64,000 nucleotides of DNA from assembly GCF_001676725.1 (NCBI RefSeq), contig NZ_CP016172.1, positions 4,836,001-4,900,000 of the forward strand. The letters are read 5' to 3'. The first letter of the stretch is position 1. Each line of letters opens with the position of its first letter. This document shows positions 49,911-59,287 of the stretch, piece after piece. Both the position numbers and the translations under genes were made by a program. The notes beneath the pieces were generated by a model. It worked only from the letters and a program-made list of their open reading frames with translations, was not told where the DNA came from and did not search any database. This stretch comes from Bordetella flabilis. GTDB taxonomy: Bacteria; Pseudomonadota; Gammaproteobacteria; Burkholderiales; Burkholderiaceae_B.

Positions 49911-50990
49911 ATGACCATGGAATTCGCCGATATCCTGAGTGCGCTCGACCCTCGCCTGCCATGCGGCGAGGACCTCGAATACGACGCGGATTTCCTGCGG
50001 CTGCAACAGGCCGCCGCGGAGCGCAGCGAGCAACAGTTCGGGACCACCATCATCCCCGCGCAACCGCCGGACTGGCGCGAGGTCGAGAAGCAGGCGCGCG
50101 CGCTGCTCGAACGCACCCGCGACCTGCGCGTGATCGGGCACCTGACGCGCGCGTGGACGGAAACGCGCGGGCTGCCCGGCTATGCGGATGGGCTGCGGCT
50201 CAGCGTCGATGCACTGGAACGCTATTGGGACGCGGTGCATCCACGCCTGGACAGCGTCGGCGAAAACGATCCGCTGCCGCGCATGAATGCATTGGCCTCG
50301 CTGGGCGACGCGCAGGGCTGCGGACGCAGCGCGCGCTCGGCGCGCCTTATCGACGGCGTGCACGGGCACCTGACCCTGCGCGAGGCCGAGGCCGTGCTGG
50401 ATGGCAGCCGCGCCGCGACCGAATCCTACCCGGGCGGGCGCGCGCGGCTTACCGAACAATTGCGCCAGGCGTGGCTGGAGCAGCAGCCCAATCTGCTTGC
50501 ACTGCTGTCCGCCGCGCACGCCCTGCGCCGCATTCAGGACCTGGTGGCCAACCGGCTGGGCCGCGAATGGGTGCCGGACTACCGGCTGATCCTGCGCACG
50601 CTCGACGTCGTGACCCAGGGGTTGGACAACGCGCCGCATACCGGGGGCGCGCAGGAAAACACGGACGCCACGATGGCGGACAGCGGCGCGGAACGGGCCG
50701 ATGCGATCGACGAAGCGGCCAGTGGGCAGCACGCGCGCAAGGCGGACACGCAGGGCCCCGTGCGCTGGCAGGATGCGCAGATCCACTCGCGCGAAGAGGC
50801 GGCCGCCATGTTGACCAAGGTCTGCAGCTACTTCGAGGTGCACGAGCCCAGCCATCCCGCGCCCTATCTGATACGGCGGGCGCAGCAGCTTATCGCCATG
50901 AGCTTTCACGACATCATCCGCAACCTGGCGCCGCAAGGACTGGAACAGTTCGAAGCGTGGCTACCCAAGGACGCGGGCGGCGCGCCCTAG
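49911..50990 (+). CDS. tssA: Type VI secretion protein TssA
   Basis: The 359-residue protein has the N-terminal ImpA domain (ILSALDPRLPCGEDLEYDADFLRLQ and PDWREVEKQARALLERTRDLRVIGHLTRAW), followed by a mostly helical C-terminal half with a disordered linker. TssA helps assembly of the sheath and baseplate. The start is uncertain: ATGs at 49911 and 49917 lack a good ribosome site, and a GTG at 49848 would add 21 residues. First gene of the rightward arm. Confidence 0.9.
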   Translation: MTMEFADILSALDPRLPCGEDLEYDADFLRLQQAAAERSEQQFGTTIIPAQPPDWREVEKQARALLERTRDLRVIGHLTRAWTETRGLPGYADGLRLSVDALERYWDAVHPRLDSVGENDPLPRMNALASLGDAQGCGRSARSARLIDGVHGHLTLREAEAVLDGSRAATESYPGGRARLTEQLRQAWLEQQPNLLALLSAAHALRRIQDLVANRLGREWVPDYRLILRTLDVVTQGLDNAPHTGGAQENTDATMADSGAERADAIDEAASGQHARKADTQGPVRWQDAQIHSREEAAAMLTKVCSYFEVHEPSHPAPYLIRRAQQLIAMSFHDIIRNLAPQGLEQFEAWLPKDAGGAP

Positions 50991-51045
50991 CGCGGCTCCG
51001 TCGCGCGTTTCCTATTCCAGCACCAGCACCCGCAGGAGACCAAGC

Positions 51046-51600
51046 ATGACAACCACCTTGAAAGGCAGCGGCCAGAAGTTCATCGCGCGCAATCGTGCGC
51101 CGCGCGTGCAGATCGAATACGACGTCGAAATCTATGGCGCCGAGCGCAAGGTCCAGTTGCCGTTCGTGATGGGCGTGCTGGCCGACCTGGCAGGCCGTTC
51201 CGACTCGCCGCAGCCGGATATCGGCGAACGCAAGTTCCTCAACATCGACATCGACAACTTCGACGAACGCATGAAGTCCATCCGTCCGCGCGTCGCCTAC
51301 CAGGTGCCCAACACCCTGACCGGCGAGGGCAACCTGAGCGTGGACATTACGTTCGAGAGCATCGACGACTTTTCCCCCGCCACGGTGGCGCGCAAGGTGG
51401 GTCCGCTGAACGAACTGCTCAGCGCGCGCACGCAACTGGCCAACCTGCTGACCTACATGGACGGCAAGACCGGCGCGGAGGAACTGATCGGCAAGGTGCT
51501 GGAAAACCCGGCGCTGCTGAACGCGCTGGCCGCCGCGCCCAAGCCGGCGGATCGCGCATCCGATGCCGATGACGCCGCGCCCGCGGCCGGCGCCAACTGA
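51046..51600 (+). CDS. tssB: Type VI secretion sheath small subunit TssB
   Basis: The 184-residue protein matches TssB/VipA: RAPRVQIEYDVEIYGAERKVQLPFVMGVLADLAG, FLNIDIDNFDERMKSIRPRV and LLTYMDGK. With TssC it forms the contractile sheath that is disassembled by ClpV. The C-terminal 25 residues (from about AAAPKPADRA) are an Ala/Asp/Pro-rich tail beyond the usual end. Six bases separate it from tssC. Confidence 0.96.
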   Translation: MTTTLKGSGQKFIARNRAPRVQIEYDVEIYGAERKVQLPFVMGVLADLAGRSDSPQPDIGERKFLNIDIDNFDERMKSIRPRVAYQVPNTLTGEGNLSVDITFESIDDFSPATVARKVGPLNELLSARTQLANLLTYMDGKTGAEELIGKVLENPALLNALAAAPKPADRASDADDAAPAAGAN

Positions 51601-51606
51601 CACACC

Positions 51607-53121
51607 ATGGAGAACGCCATGACTGCGATGGCCCAACGCGCCGACAACCGCGCCGACCCGGCACTGGAAGCGGACGACCTGTCCGCCCTGCTGAAGAAGG
51701 AGTTCAAGCCCAAGACCGAGCAGGCGCGCGAGGCGGTGGAGCACGCGGTACGCACCCTGGCCCACCAGGCGCTGCAGAACAGCGGGGTGGGGCTTTCCTC
51801 GGACGCCTACCGAACCATCCAGGCCATCATCGCGGAGATCGACCGCAAGATGTCCGAGCAGATCAACGTCATCATGCACCAGGCGGACTTCCAGCAACTG
51901 GAAGGCGCGTGGCGCGGATTGCATTACCTGGTATCGAACACCGAGACCGACGAGCTGCTGAAGATCCGCGTGATGTGCATCTCCAAGCAGGAGCTGGGCC
52001 GCACGCTCAAGCGCCACAAGGGCGTGGGCTGGGACCAGAGCCCGATCTTCAAGCGCGTCTACGAGGAAGAGTACGGCCAGTTCGGCGGCGAGCCGGTCGG
52101 CTGCCTGGTCGGCGACTACTACTTCGACCACAGCCCGCCGGACGTCGAACTGCTGGGCGAGATGGCCCGCATCTCCGCGGCGGCGCACTGTCCGTTCATT
52201 GCGGGAGCGTCGCCCAATGTCATGCAGATGGATTCGTGGCAGGAGCTGGCCAATCCGCGCGACCTGACCAAGATCTTCACCAATACCGAATACGCCGCCT
52301 GGCGCAGCCTGCGCGAATCGGAAGACGCGCGCTATATCGGCCTGGCCATGCCGCGCTTCCTGGCCCGCCTGCCCTACGGCGCGCGCACCAATCCCGTCGA
52401 CGATTTCGACTTCGAGGAAGACACCGACGGCGCCAGCCACGACCGCTATACCTGGGCCAATTCCGCCTATGCCATGGCGGCCAACATCAACCGCTCGTTC
52501 AAGCTGTACGGCTGGTGTACGTCCATACGCGGCGTGGAGTCGGGCGGCGCGGTGGAGAACCTGCCTTGCCACACCTTCCCCACCGACGACGGCGGCGTGG
52601 ACATGAAGTGCCCGACGGAAATCGCCATCAGCGACCGTCGCGAGGCTGAACTGGCCAAGAACGGCTTCATGCCGCTGGTGCACCGCAAGAACTCCGACTT
52701 CGCGGCCTTCATCGGCGCCCAGTCCCTGCAGAAGCCGCAGGACTACTACGACGCCGACGCGGCCGCCAACGCCAAGCTGTCCGCGCGCCTGCCCTATCTG
52801 TTCGCCTGCTGCCGCTTCGCGCATTACCTGAAGTGCATCGTGCGCGACAAGATCGGTTCCTTCCGCGAGCGCAACGACATGGAGCGCTGGCTGAACGACT
52901 GGATCATGAACTATGTCGACGGCGACCCGGTGAACTCCTCCCAGGAAACCAAGGCGCGCAAGCCGCTGGCCGCCGCCGAGGTGCAGGTACAGGAGATCGA
53001 GGACAACCCCGGGTATTACTCCGCCAAGTTTTTCCTGCGGCCGCACTACCAGCTCGAAGGGCTGACCGTGTCGCTGCGGCTCGTCTCCAAGCTGCCGTCG
53101 CTCAAGCAGAACGAGGGCTAG
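51607..53121 (+). CDS. tssC: Type VI secretion sheath large subunit TssC
   Basis: The 504-residue protein is a full-length TssC/VipB, with QLEGAWRGLHYLVSNTETDELLKIRV, EEYGQFGGEPVGCLVGDYYFDH and the C-terminal YHLEGLTV-like YQLEGLTVSLRLVSKLPS. It forms the sheath with TssB. ATGs at 51607 and 51619 are both possible. A 111-base gap follows before hcp. Confidence 0.96.
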   Translation: MENAMTAMAQRADNRADPALEADDLSALLKKEFKPKTEQAREAVEHAVRTLAHQALQNSGVGLSSDAYRTIQAIIAEIDRKMSEQINVIMHQADFQQLEGAWRGLHYLVSNTETDELLKIRVMCISKQELGRTLKRHKGVGWDQSPIFKRVYEEEYGQFGGEPVGCLVGDYYFDHSPPDVELLGEMARISAAAHCPFIAGASPNVMQMDSWQELANPRDLTKIFTNTEYAAWRSLRESEDARYIGLAMPRFLARLPYGARTNPVDDFDFEEDTDGASHDRYTWANSAYAMAANINRSFKLYGWCTSIRGVESGGAVENLPCHTFPTDDGGVDMKCPTEIAISDRREAELAKNGFMPLVHRKNSDFAAFIGAQSLQKPQDYYDADAAANAKLSARLPYLFACCRFAHYLKCIVRDKIGSFRERNDMERWLNDWIMNYVDGDPVNSSQETKARKPLAAAEVQVQEIEDNPGYYSAKFFLRPHYQLEGLTVSLRLVSKLPSLKQNEG

Positions 53122-53232
53122 CGCCCGGCCAGGGCACACGCAAGGACAGGCATCCGCGGGGTTTTGCGCCGCGCGGCTGGCTGGCTGTTCATCCAAGCAG
53201 GACTTTCACTGGAATCTGACTAGGAGAGGGAA

Positions 53233-53721
53233 GTGGCTGTTGACATTTTCATGAAGATCGACGGAGCCAATGGCGAGTCGAAAGACGCGAACCACAAGGA
53301 CTGGAGCGACGTCCTGTCGTTTTCGTGGGGCGCCACGCAACCGGGCAACATGGCCAGCGGCGGCGGATTGGGCGCCGGCAAGGCCAGCTTCAACGACCTG
53401 CATGTCGTGGCGCGCATCGACAAGGCGTCGCCCGCGGTGATGAAGCATTGTGCTAGCGGCAAGCACCTGAGCAAGGTCGAACTGTCGATGTGCAAGGCGG
53501 GCGGCGCGCAGGTCGAATACTCCAAGATCACGCTGGAGGACGTGCTGGTGTCCTCGGTCCAGATGTCCGGCGACGGCGGATCGGAATCGGGCGTGCTGGT
53601 GAACTATGCCTTCCAGGCCGCCAAGGTCAAGCAGCAGTACTGGGAGCAGACCGACAAGGGCGGCAAGGGCGCCGAAACGCTGGTGGCCTGGGACATCAAG
53701 CAGAACAAGGAGGTTGGCTGA
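53233..53721 (+). CDS. hcp: Type VI secretion tube protein Hcp
   Basis: The 162-residue protein is an Hcp1-type tube subunit, with AVDIFMKIDGANGESKD, DVLSFSWGATQPG, SGKHLSKVELSMCKAGG and ITLEDVLVSSVQMSG. Hexameric rings of Hcp form the expelled tube and can carry small effectors. The GTG start has AGGAGAGGGAA upstream, an unusually strong site that fits high expression. It is followed 4 bases later by tagJ. Confidence 0.97.
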   Translation: MAVDIFMKIDGANGESKDANHKDWSDVLSFSWGATQPGNMASGGGLGAGKASFNDLHVVARIDKASPAVMKHCASGKHLSKVELSMCKAGGAQVEYSKITLEDVLVSSVQMSGDGGSESGVLVNYAFQAAKVKQQYWEQTDKGGKGAETLVAWDIKQNKEVG

Positions 53722-53725
53722 TCCC

Positions 53726-54544
53726 ATGCCCAGGACCGCCGTCACGTTGCAGGAAGGCAGCCTGTCCGGGCATCGGGACACGGTCGCCGCGCAGATTCGC
53801 CGCCATCCCGGCGACGCGGACCTGCGCGCGCAACTGTTCCAGTTGCTGGCCGCCGACGCCGAATGGGAGCGGGCGGGCGAACAACTGCGGCTGTGCGCGG
53901 AACTCAACCCGCAGGCCGCGCCCATGGCGCTGATGTACGACCGCGCCATGGGGGCGGAACGTCGACGTGAAGCCGTGCTCGCCGGTGACATGGCGGAGCC
54001 TTTTTTCCCCGGTCCCCGGCCGCCCTGGGCCGACATGCTGTTGCAAGCCTTGCGCCAGGACGCGACCGCGCCTGCGGAATCGGCGGCCCTGCGCGCAGCC
54101 GCCCTGGAGGAGGCCGACGCAAAGGCCGGCGTCCTGCACACCGGCACCTCGCCGGCGCCGCAAGCCTTCCAGTGGATCGGCGATGGCGACAGCCGGCTGG
54201 GTCCGGTCTTTGAGTTCATCGCCGGCGAGCACTACGCGTGGTTGCCGTTTTCCTATGTGCGCGCGGCGCGCCTGCTGCCTCCCGAAGGCCTGTGCGACCT
54301 GCTCTGGGCACAGGCGGAAATCACGCTGGCCGACGGCCGGGTGCTGCATGGCTTGATTCCTGCGCGCTATCCGGCCGGGCGCGGCCAGCGCTTCGCCGAC
54401 CAGGCGGACAGCGTCAAGCTCGGCCGGGTCACGGAGTGGGTGCCGCTGCACGGCGACAGCTACGCGGGCGTGGGCCAGAAAACATGGATCACCGACCAGG
54501 GCGAACACCCCCTGCTCGATACACGGGTCCTGGAGCACGACTGA
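53726..54544 (+). CDS. tagJ: Type VI secretion accessory protein TagJ (ImpE/SciE family)
   Basis: The 272-residue protein starts with TPR-like helices (GDADLRAQLFQLLAADAEWERAGEQLRLCAELNP) and ends in an ImpE domain (FQWIGDGDSRLGPVFEFIAGEHYAWLPF). TagJ binds the TssB sheath protein in some systems and modulates sheath recycling by ClpV. Only some T6SS lineages have it. Its stop overlaps the tssE start. Confidence 0.88.
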   Translation: MPRTAVTLQEGSLSGHRDTVAAQIRRHPGDADLRAQLFQLLAADAEWERAGEQLRLCAELNPQAAPMALMYDRAMGAERRREAVLAGDMAEPFFPGPRPPWADMLLQALRQDATAPAESAALRAAALEEADAKAGVLHTGTSPAPQAFQWIGDGDSRLGPVFEFIAGEHYAWLPFSYVRAARLLPPEGLCDLLWAQAEITLADGRVLHGLIPARYPAGRGQRFADQADSVKLGRVTEWVPLHGDSYAGVGQKTWITDQGEHPLLDTRVLEHD

Positions 54545-55101
54545 TGGGCGCCGCCGATCGCGCCGCCGTCCCCGCTTGGGAGCCCTTGCCGCGCGGCGAG
54601 CGCGCGGCCCGCGACCGCCTGCAGCCTTCGCTGCTGGACCGCCTGATGGATGACGAGCCCAACAAGCGCGAGGAACCGCGCGAGTCCTCCATGCTGACCC
54701 ACGCGCAACTGCGCGAGGTCGTGCTGCGCGACCTACGCTGGCTGTTGAACACCGTCAACCTGGAAACCACCGACGACCTGTCGCCCTATCCCCGCGCCAG
54801 CGGATCGGTGGTGAACTTCGGCGTGCACGCGATGGCCGGCAAGCGCATGTCGGAGATCGACTGGATAGACGTCGAGGACTCGATCCGCTGCGCCATCGCG
54901 GCCTTCGAGCCGCGCATCCTGGACTCTTCGGTCGAAGTGCGCTGCGTCACGGATACCGGCACGCTGGAACATCACAACGTGCTGAGCCTCGAAATCAAGG
55001 GCATGTTGTGGTGCGTGCCGCATCCCCTGGAATTCCTGTTCCGTACCGATATCGACCTGGAGAGCGGCCATATGGACCTGCGCGACCTGGGGGGCTATTG
55101 A
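54544..55101 (+). CDS. tssE: Type VI secretion baseplate protein TssE
   Basis: The 185-residue protein carries the GPW_gp25 domain (residues about 55-170, with REVVLRDLRWLLNTVNLE, VVNFGVHAMAGK and LEIKGMLWCVPHPLEFLFRTDID). It is a wedge component of the baseplate. It overlaps tagJ by one base and tssF by one base (TGATG junctions). Confidence 0.93.
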   Translation: MGAADRAAVPAWEPLPRGERAARDRLQPSLLDRLMDDEPNKREEPRESSMLTHAQLREVVLRDLRWLLNTVNLETTDDLSPYPRASGSVVNFGVHAMAGKRMSEIDWIDVEDSIRCAIAAFEPRILDSSVEVRCVTDTGTLEHHNVLSLEIKGMLWCVPHPLEFLFRTDIDLESGHMDLRDLGGY

Positions 55102-57002
55102 TGGATACGCGGCTGCTGGACTACTACAACCGCGAACTCGTCTACCTGCGCGAACTGGGGGCGGAGTTCGCGCAGCACTATCCCAAGGTCGCGGGCCGGT
55201 TGGGCATGCACGCGACGGAGGTCGCGGACCCCTATGTCGAACGCCTGCTGGAAGGCTTCAGCTTCCTGACGGCGCGCATCCACATGAAGATGGATGCCGA
55301 ATTCCCGCGCTTTTCGCAGCGGCTGCTTGAAGTCGTCTATCCCAACTATCTGGCGCCCACGCCGGCCATGGCGGTCGTGCGCTTCGACCCCAGCATGAAC
55401 GAAGGCACGCTGGCCGGCGGCTTCGAACTGCCGCGCGGCACCCTGCTGCGCGGCAAGGTCCCGCGCGGCGAGCAGACGCCGGCCGAGTTCATGACCGGAC
55501 ACCGCGTCAAGCTGTGGCCGTTGCGCGTGGTGGACGCGTCGTTCGGCCCGCCGCCTCCCGACCTGCCACTGGCGCGCCTGGGCCTGGGTGGCCGCGGGCG
55601 TGGCGTGCTGAGCGCCCTGCGCATACGGCTGGAAGTAGCAGGCGGCGCGCGCCTGGAAGACCTGGACCTGGACCAGTTGACGTTCTACCTGAACGGCCAG
55701 GACCTGCAGATGCAGCGCCTGCTGGAGGTCATCATGGGCCATACCTTGGCCGTGCTCGGCCACGACAGCACCCGCCCCGTGGCCTGGATCAACGCCATGC
55801 CGGCCAGCGCCGTGCGGCATGAAGGCTTCGACGACGACCAGGCCTTGCTGCCGGCCGACACGCGGGTGTTCCAGGGATACCGGCTGCTGCAGGAGTACTT
55901 CGCCTTCCCGCGCCGCTACCTGTTCTTCAGCCTCAATGGGCTGAAGCGCGGGCTGCGCACGCCGGTCGAATCCGGCACACGCCGCGAGACGCGCGCCTTC
56001 GAGCTGACCCTGCTGTTCTCGGCTGCGGCGCCGGAACTGGAAGGCGCCATCGCCGCCGACAACCTGCCCCTGCATTGCGCGCCGGTGATCAACCTGTTCC
56101 CCAAGCGCGCCGACCGCGTCGCGATCACGCCGCGCACCTCGGAATACCACGTCGTGGTGGACCGCACGCGTCCGCTGGACTACGAAGTATTCAGCCTCAC
56201 CCGCGTTACCGGCCACGCCTCGGCGGAGCGTCCGGAGCAGGAGTTCCGCCCTTTCTACGGCTCGGTCTTCAGCGATCCCGACGACTACGGGGCGTACTAC
56301 TCCATGCGGCGCGAACCGCGGCTGATCTCCGACGCCGCACGCCGCAACGGCACGCGCACCGGCTACACCGGCAGCGAGGTCTACCTGTCGCTGGTGGACC
56401 GCCGCGAGGCCCCGTTTTCCGGACAGCTGCGCCACCTGACGCTGGAAACGCTGTGCACCAACCGTGACCTGGCGGTCCTGCTGCCGCTGGGCACGCCGAC
56501 CGACCTGACCTTGCGCGTGTCCGCCCCCGTCAGTGCGGTCAAGGTGCTGCATGGCCCGACGCGGCCGCATCCCGCGCTGGCCGAAGACGCCGCCACCTGG
56601 CACCTGATCAGCCACCTGGGGCTGAACTACCTGAGCCTGACCGACCTGGACACCGAAGCCGGCGCGCAGACGCTGCGCGAGATGCTGACGATCTACGGCA
56701 ACCTGGCCGACCCGGCGGTGCGCAAGCATATCGCCGGCGTGCGCCACGTGCGCGCGACGCCCGTGCATCACCGGCTGCCCACGCCCGGCCCCATCGTCTA
56801 CGGCCGCGGCGTGCGCATCGCGCTGGAGGTCGACGAAGGCGCTTTCTCCGGCATCAGTCCCTATCTCTTCGGCGCCGTACTGGAAAAGTTCTTCGCCCGC
56901 CACGTGTCGATCAACATGATGTCCGAGCTGGTCCTGTCCACGCTGCAACGCGGCGAGATCGCCCGCTGGAAACCGCGCATGGGCGACCGCCCGGCGGTAT
57001 AG
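55101..57002 (+). CDS. tssF: Type VI secretion baseplate protein TssF
   Basis: The 633-residue protein matches TssF/ImpG: LLDYYNRELVYLRELGAEFAQHYPKVAGRLG, DPYVERLLEGFSFLTARI, and the C-terminal PYLFGAVLEKFFARHVSINMMSELVLST. It forms the baseplate wedge with TssG, TssE and TssK. The ATG overlaps the tssE stop. The gene normally overlaps tssG, but here a DUF3540 gene intervenes. Confidence 0.95.
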   Translation: MDTRLLDYYNRELVYLRELGAEFAQHYPKVAGRLGMHATEVADPYVERLLEGFSFLTARIHMKMDAEFPRFSQRLLEVVYPNYLAPTPAMAVVRFDPSMNEGTLAGGFELPRGTLLRGKVPRGEQTPAEFMTGHRVKLWPLRVVDASFGPPPPDLPLARLGLGGRGRGVLSALRIRLEVAGGARLEDLDLDQLTFYLNGQDLQMQRLLEVIMGHTLAVLGHDSTRPVAWINAMPASAVRHEGFDDDQALLPADTRVFQGYRLLQEYFAFPRRYLFFSLNGLKRGLRTPVESGTRRETRAFELTLLFSAAAPELEGAIAADNLPLHCAPVINLFPKRADRVAITPRTSEYHVVVDRTRPLDYEVFSLTRVTGHASAERPEQEFRPFYGSVFSDPDDYGAYYSMRREPRLISDAARRNGTRTGYTGSEVYLSLVDRREAPFSGQLRHLTLETLCTNRDLAVLLPLGTPTDLTLRVSAPVSAVKVLHGPTRPHPALAEDAATWHLISHLGLNYLSLTDLDTEAGAQTLREMLTIYGNLADPAVRKHIAGVRHVRATPVHHRLPTPGPIVYGRGVRIALEVDEGAFSGISPYLFGAVLEKFFARHVSINMMSELVLSTLQRGEIARWKPRMGDRPAV

Positions 57003-57031
57003 GCGCCCATACCCATGAGAGGAATCCCAAG

Positions 57032-57691
57032 ATGAAGACCGCCACGGCAGCCCGCCCCCACCCCGTCTACGATCCTGTCCATTTGCTCGGGCGCGTGTCG
57101 GGCCGCGAGCAGGACGGCCGCTATCGGGTCGAATGCGATGGCCGTGCCTGGCACGCTCGCCGCGCCGCCAGCTGCCTGCTCGTGCCGGCGCAAGGCGACG
57201 AGGTGCTGATCAGCGGGCCCGATCCCAGCCGCGTCTACCTGATCGCCGTGACCGAACAGGCGGATCCGCGCCACACGCGGCTGGAGATGGCGGGCGATGT
57301 GGTCATGGGCTCGGCCGACGGCGACGTGGCGCTGGAAAGTCCCCGCGCAGTGACCCTGCGCGGACAGGACGCCGTGCGCGTGGAGACTGCCGCCTTCTCG
57401 CTGCAAGCGAGTGACGCTCGCTGCGTTACGGATCGCATGCGCTACGTGGCGACCGAGGTCCAGGCCACGGTCGGCATGACGCGCCTGATCGGCAAGGCCT
57501 GCGAGGCGGTACTCGACCGCCTGTCGACGATCAGCCGGCTGAGCTTCCGCACCATCCAGGAGGTGGAACAGGTACGCGCCGGCACGCTGGACTACGAGGC
57601 CGAGCAGGCCGTTCGCCTGCATGGCGAGTACACCCTGGTCACCGGCCACGAACTGGTGAAGGTCGATGCCAAGCAGATCCACATGGGCTAG
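57032..57691 (+). CDS. DUF3540 protein inserted between tssF and tssG
   Basis: The 219-residue protein looks like a member of DUF3540. Residues about 15-75 read as an OB-like barrel (LLGRVSGREQDGRYRVECDG, GDEVLISGPDPSRVYLIAV). Residues about 85-140 alternate like a short beta-helix (DVVMGSADGDVALESPRAVTL). A helix and a last strand pair follow. The order mirrors a shortened VgrG needle, so a small spike or VgrG-like part is inferred. AGAGGAA lies 9-10 bases before the ATG, and tssG starts 4 bases after the stop. Confidence 0.72.
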   Translation: MKTATAARPHPVYDPVHLLGRVSGREQDGRYRVECDGRAWHARRAASCLLVPAQGDEVLISGPDPSRVYLIAVTEQADPRHTRLEMAGDVVMGSADGDVALESPRAVTLRGQDAVRVETAAFSLQASDARCVTDRMRYVATEVQATVGMTRLIGKACEAVLDRLSTISRLSFRTIQEVEQVRAGTLDYEAEQAVRLHGEYTLVTGHELVKVDAKQIHMG

Positions 57692-57695
57692 CGCG

Positions 57696-58769
57696 GTGGC
57701 ACAGCGGCGGTCTCCCGCGCTGCCCGCGGAGTTCTGGCGCGGCCTGGAAGATGCGCCCTACGCGCACGACCTGTTCAATACGCTGCGTTGGATCGATGCG
57801 CGCGCTGGCGGCCGCGCGCCGCTGGGACGCGACACCCTGCCCCGCAACGAGCCGGTGCGCCTGCGCCAGGAGCCCTCGATGGCGTTCGCGCCCTCGACCC
57901 TGGCCGCTGCACGCGCGGCGCAACCGGGCCGGCCGCCGGAGCTGTCCATCTACAGCTTCGGCCTGTTCGGTCCGAACGGCCCGCTGCCGCTGCACCTGAC
58001 CGAGCATGCGCGCGAGCGCATGCACCATTACCGCGACCGCACTTTGTCCGCGTTCGCCGACATCTTCCATCACCGGCTCATCCTGCTGTTCTACCGAGCC
58101 TGGGCCGACGCCCAGAGTACCGTCAGCCTGGATCGCGGCGACGAAGGCTATACCCGCTATGTCGCCAGCCTGCTGCATATGGGCCTGCCATCGATGCGGC
58201 GGCGCGATACGGTCGGCGACCACGCCAAATACTTCATGGCGGGCCATCTGCTGCGGCAGACGCGCAACCCGGAAGGCCTGAAGCACATCCTGCAAGGCTA
58301 TTTCCAGGTGCCGGTGCGCATCGACGAGTTCGTGCCGCAGTGGATACGACTGGAGCCCGCGCAGCGCCTGGCGCTGGGCAGTCCCATGGGATTGGGACGC
58401 GACACCGTCCTGGGCGCGGCCGTGCGCGATGTACAGCACAAGTTCCGCATCGAACTCGGGCCCATGGACCGCGCCGCGTATGGCGCCTTCCTGCCGGGCG
58501 GCAAGCGGGCGCTGCAGCTGATGCATTGGGTGCGGCATTACATCGGCGTGGAGTTCGCCTGGGACGTGCGGCCCATGTTGCACCGGCGCGAGGCCGGCGG
58601 CGTAAGCCTGGGCGCCCGCCAACCGCTCGGGCTGGCGACATGGCTGGGCCTGCGCCGTCCGGCGCAGGGCGATGCCGGCGACCTGCTGCTCGACTACGAA
58701 AGCCGCGCGCGCATCGCGCGCCGCGTTCCCACCGCCCCCCAACCGCCCACCGAGGAGACGACGCAGTGA
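57696..58769 (+). CDS. tssG: Type VI secretion baseplate protein TssG
   Basis: The 357-residue protein matches TssG/ImpH: EFWRGLEDAPYAHDLFNTLRWIDAR near the start, PLPLHLTEHARERMHHYRD and FHHRLILLFYRAWADAQ. It pairs with TssF in the baseplate wedge. The GTG at 57696 is the best-placed start; the frame is open a few codons upstream. Its stop overlaps the L,D-transpeptidase-like gene (GTGA). Confidence 0.92.
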   Translation: MAQRRSPALPAEFWRGLEDAPYAHDLFNTLRWIDARAGGRAPLGRDTLPRNEPVRLRQEPSMAFAPSTLAAARAAQPGRPPELSIYSFGLFGPNGPLPLHLTEHARERMHHYRDRTLSAFADIFHHRLILLFYRAWADAQSTVSLDRGDEGYTRYVASLLHMGLPSMRRRDTVGDHAKYFMAGHLLRQTRNPEGLKHILQGYFQVPVRIDEFVPQWIRLEPAQRLALGSPMGLGRDTVLGAAVRDVQHKFRIELGPMDRAAYGAFLPGGKRALQLMHWVRHYIGVEFAWDVRPMLHRREAGGVSLGARQPLGLATWLGLRRPAQGDAGDLLLDYESRARIARRVPTAPQPPTEETTQ

Positions 58770-59287
58770 AGCACGACATGTTCTATGACGGCCAGCTGCT
58801 GGACTGGCCGGGCCATGGCAAATTCCGCGCCAGCAGCGGCATGCCGGGACACCAGACGCCCGACCAGTTCTGCATCAGCGACGGCGGCCCCATTCCGCCG
58901 GGCTACTACAAGGTGCTGCTGGCCGACCGCGGGCCGGCGCAGGACGACGGCCGCGATGTGTGCGCGCTGAAGCCCGCCTGGGGCGTGCAGGCGATTCCGC
59001 GCGGTACCGCCGCCGGCGAGTGCGAACCGTATTGGGCCAACTGGGGCTGGAACCGCGCTCGCATGGAGCCCGCGGACGCGGCGACACGCAACCGGTGCAC
59101 ACCGGCGCGCGGCGGCTTCTACCTGCACGATTCGATCAAGGGCTACAGCCACGGCTGCATCGAGGTCGAGGGCCGCATCTTCCCCTTGCTGCGCACCTAC
59201 GTGCGCAGCAGCCAGCGCGTATCCATGATCCTGAAGGTGGAGTACGTAGCCGGCCGCACCACCTATGGAGGCACACGTGTCCAATAA
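58766..59287 (+). CDS. L,D-transpeptidase-like (DUF2778/Tlde1-type) putative T6SS effector
   Basis: The 173-residue protein begins VKHDMFYDGQLLDWPGHGKF, which resembles DUF2778, and contains HDSIKGYSHGCIEVE. H121 and C131 form the His and Cys pair of the L,D-transpeptidase active site, with the SHGC motif. There is no signal peptide, although the target should be peptidoglycan in the periplasm, which fits delivery by the T6SS. The GTG start overlaps tssG, and the end overlaps the next gene, a secreted candidate immunity protein. Effector function is inferred, not shown. Confidence 0.72.
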   Translation: MKHDMFYDGQLLDWPGHGKFRASSGMPGHQTPDQFCISDGGPIPPGYYKVLLADRGPAQDDGRDVCALKPAWGVQAIPRGTAAGECEPYWANWGWNRARMEPADAATRNRCTPARGGFYLHDSIKGYSHGCIEVEGRIFPLLRTYVRSSQRVSMILKVEYVAGRTTYGGTRVQ

